A DNA stretch of 64,000 nucleotides from an uncultured Bacilli bacterium (lineage in GTDB: Bacteria > Bacillota_I > Bacilli_A > RF39 > UBA660): assembly GCA_934168275.1 (NCBI GenBank), contig CAKPNA010000002.1:61364-125363 (forward strand). The letters are read 5' to 3'. Shown here one piece after another: positions 63,512 through 64,000 of the stretch (positions are counted from its first letter, which is position 1; every line of letters begins with the position of its first letter). A program made the translations under genes and the position numbers. A model generated the notes under the pieces. That model had not been told where the DNA came from. It made no database searches and saw nothing but the letters and a program-made list of their open reading frames with translations.

Positions 63512-63546
63512 TAAAAAATAAGCAGTGGGGGTGTACTGCTTATTAA
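63512..63546 (-). terminator. Terminator after the last lipoprotein gene
   Basis: Perfect 10-base stem AATAAGCAGT/ACTGCTTATT (63517-63526, 63535-63544), followed on the minus strand by TTTTTA. Confidence 0.88.
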
Positions 63547-63548
63547 AC

Positions 63549-63896
63549 TTATTTATTTTTCTTTTTTAAATTAAAGACATTATTATTGCTATCTCTAATA
63601 ATTAATTCTTTACCCTCAAAATTATATTCATAACATTTATCTATAGCATTTTCATCTTTAAAATCTATACAGATTGAATTATCTTTAATTTTATAAGTAA
63701 ATTCCATTTTTTTATGTGGCAATACTAAATTTCCTTTATCATTTTCTAAAAACTCATAATTAGTATAACCATCTATTGTCCAAAATCCTATAATTTCATT
63801 ATTACCTTTATTTGTTAGTAATAAACATCCAGATATTATTATTACAATTGTTATAACTACAACAGTTATAATAAGTGTTTTTCTTTTTAATTTCAT
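63549..63896 (-). CDS. Small lipoprotein, lipocalin-like (115 aa)
   Basis: 115 residues: basic start, hydrophobic helix 8-22 ending in ISGC (lipobox, Cys near 24), then a beta-rich domain beginning EIIGFWTIDGYTNYEF, which resembles small lipocalin-like lipoproteins of Firmicutes that start with a G-x-W strand. Two later cysteines (SICIDFKD, DKCYEY) may pair. Probably anchored outside the cell; ligand unknown. It is the last gene of the window, with a strong terminator after it. Confidence 0.7.
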   Translation of the reverse strand: MKLKRKTLIITVVVITIVIIISGCLLLTNKGNNEIIGFWTIDGYTNYEFLENDKGNLVLPHKKMEFTYKIKDNSICIDFKDENAIDKCYEYNFEGKELIIRDSNNNVFNLKKKNK

Positions 63897-64000
63897 ACTA
63901 AATTAAGAAAAAGAACTAGTAAGTTGAAATGCATCCCTTAAAGTAGACATTAATAAAAAAGAGGGACTACAAAAATATGATAAAATACATTTCCGAAAGG
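63897..64000. other. Short AT-rich end of the window, no gene seen
   Basis: The last hundred bases hold a weak inverted-looking AAAGTAGACA stretch near 63940-63950 but no supported gene start. It may be the promoter side of the lipoprotein gene or the edge of another element; nothing more can be said. Confidence 0.3.

Larger units (their letters stand above)
58514..64000 (+). mobile_element. Serine-recombinase element 3, right end not found in window
   Basis: The left end is set by the loss of permease homology at about 58514-58520 (ATGGTG then foreign sequence). A large serine recombinase gene starts its 3' end 25-30 bases inside. No piece of the permease tail appears up to base 64000 on either strand, so the element is at least 5.5 kb, or the right end and permease tail were lost. 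Genes from 60.4 kb on may therefore be cargo, though this is not proven. Confidence 0.5.

Noticed and set aside
1..64000. CRISPR arrays, rRNA or tRNA genes
   Set aside because: No regularly spaced repeats and no tRNA T-loop or cloverleaf segments were seen on reading.
49459..64000. Prophage
   Set aside because: Despite integrases and Xre regulators there are no capsid, terminase, tail or lysis genes.
63940..64000. Possible IS end (AAAGTAGACA) near the window edge
   Set aside because: Only ten bases of likeness and no transposase in the window.

Overview
The window is AT-rich, roughly 30% GC by eye, and uses the standard code: TGA is a stop and is even read as the RF2 frameshift stop. It looks like the chromosome of an anaerobic, gut-type Bacilli/Firmicutes bacterium of the small-genome kind (RF39- or Erysipelotrichia-like). 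That placement is inferred from PolC, ClpC/ClpP, PrkC/Stp with PASTA repeats, sortase, LTA-synthase-like and dacB-spmA-spmB genes, short intergenic gaps and a desulfoferrodoxin. No rRNA, tRNA or CRISPR array was recognised.

Layout. 1-6.3 kb: a surface polysaccharide locus on the minus strand (initiating sugar transferase, two glycosyltransferases, polysaccharide pyruvyl transferase) that also holds a MenD-like ThDP enzyme and a short-chain dehydrogenase. 6.4-8.6 kb: small membrane proteins and an AAA/DUF4143 ATPase. 8.8-24.8 kb, minus strand: ftsX-ftsE, two YitT proteins, prfB with its programmed frameshift, a Cys-rich surface protein, mutM, polA, two hypotheticals and polC. 24.9-31.0 kb: an Asn/Ser-rich small protein, guanine deaminase, DUF4186, MBL hydrolase, clpP, a Xre-ImmA/PIN pair, a CDP-alcohol phosphatidyltransferase and a class B-like sortase. 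31.1-36.9 kb: a TasA-like exported protein and an envelope glycolipid cluster. 36.9-49.3 kb: spmB-spmA-dacB, clpC, rpe, rsgA, prkC, stp, rlmN, a VanY-like peptidase and pcrA.

49.4-64 kb is the accessory part and the most interesting. A plus-strand operon for an NMT1/SsuA-type ABC importer (substrate-binding protein, ATPase, permease) is interrupted three times by elements that each carry a different large serine recombinase, always on the minus strand with the gene's 3' end next to the left junction. Element 1 (about 2.5 kb) and element 2 (4,201 bp) cut the binding-protein gene into three pieces. Joining the pieces across the short shared sequences at each junction restores one intact reading frame of about 333 codons, the normal length for this family. 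Element 2 carries a LytTR response regulator, a GHKL sensor kinase and a cold-shock protein. Element 3 truncates the permease; its right end is not found in the window, so the genes from 60.4 to 63.9 kb (secreted HExxH protein, Xre regulator, superoxide reductase, lipoproteins) may be its cargo. The arrangement suggests either three independent site-specific insertions into one dispensable operon, or a transporter that is switched on by excision.
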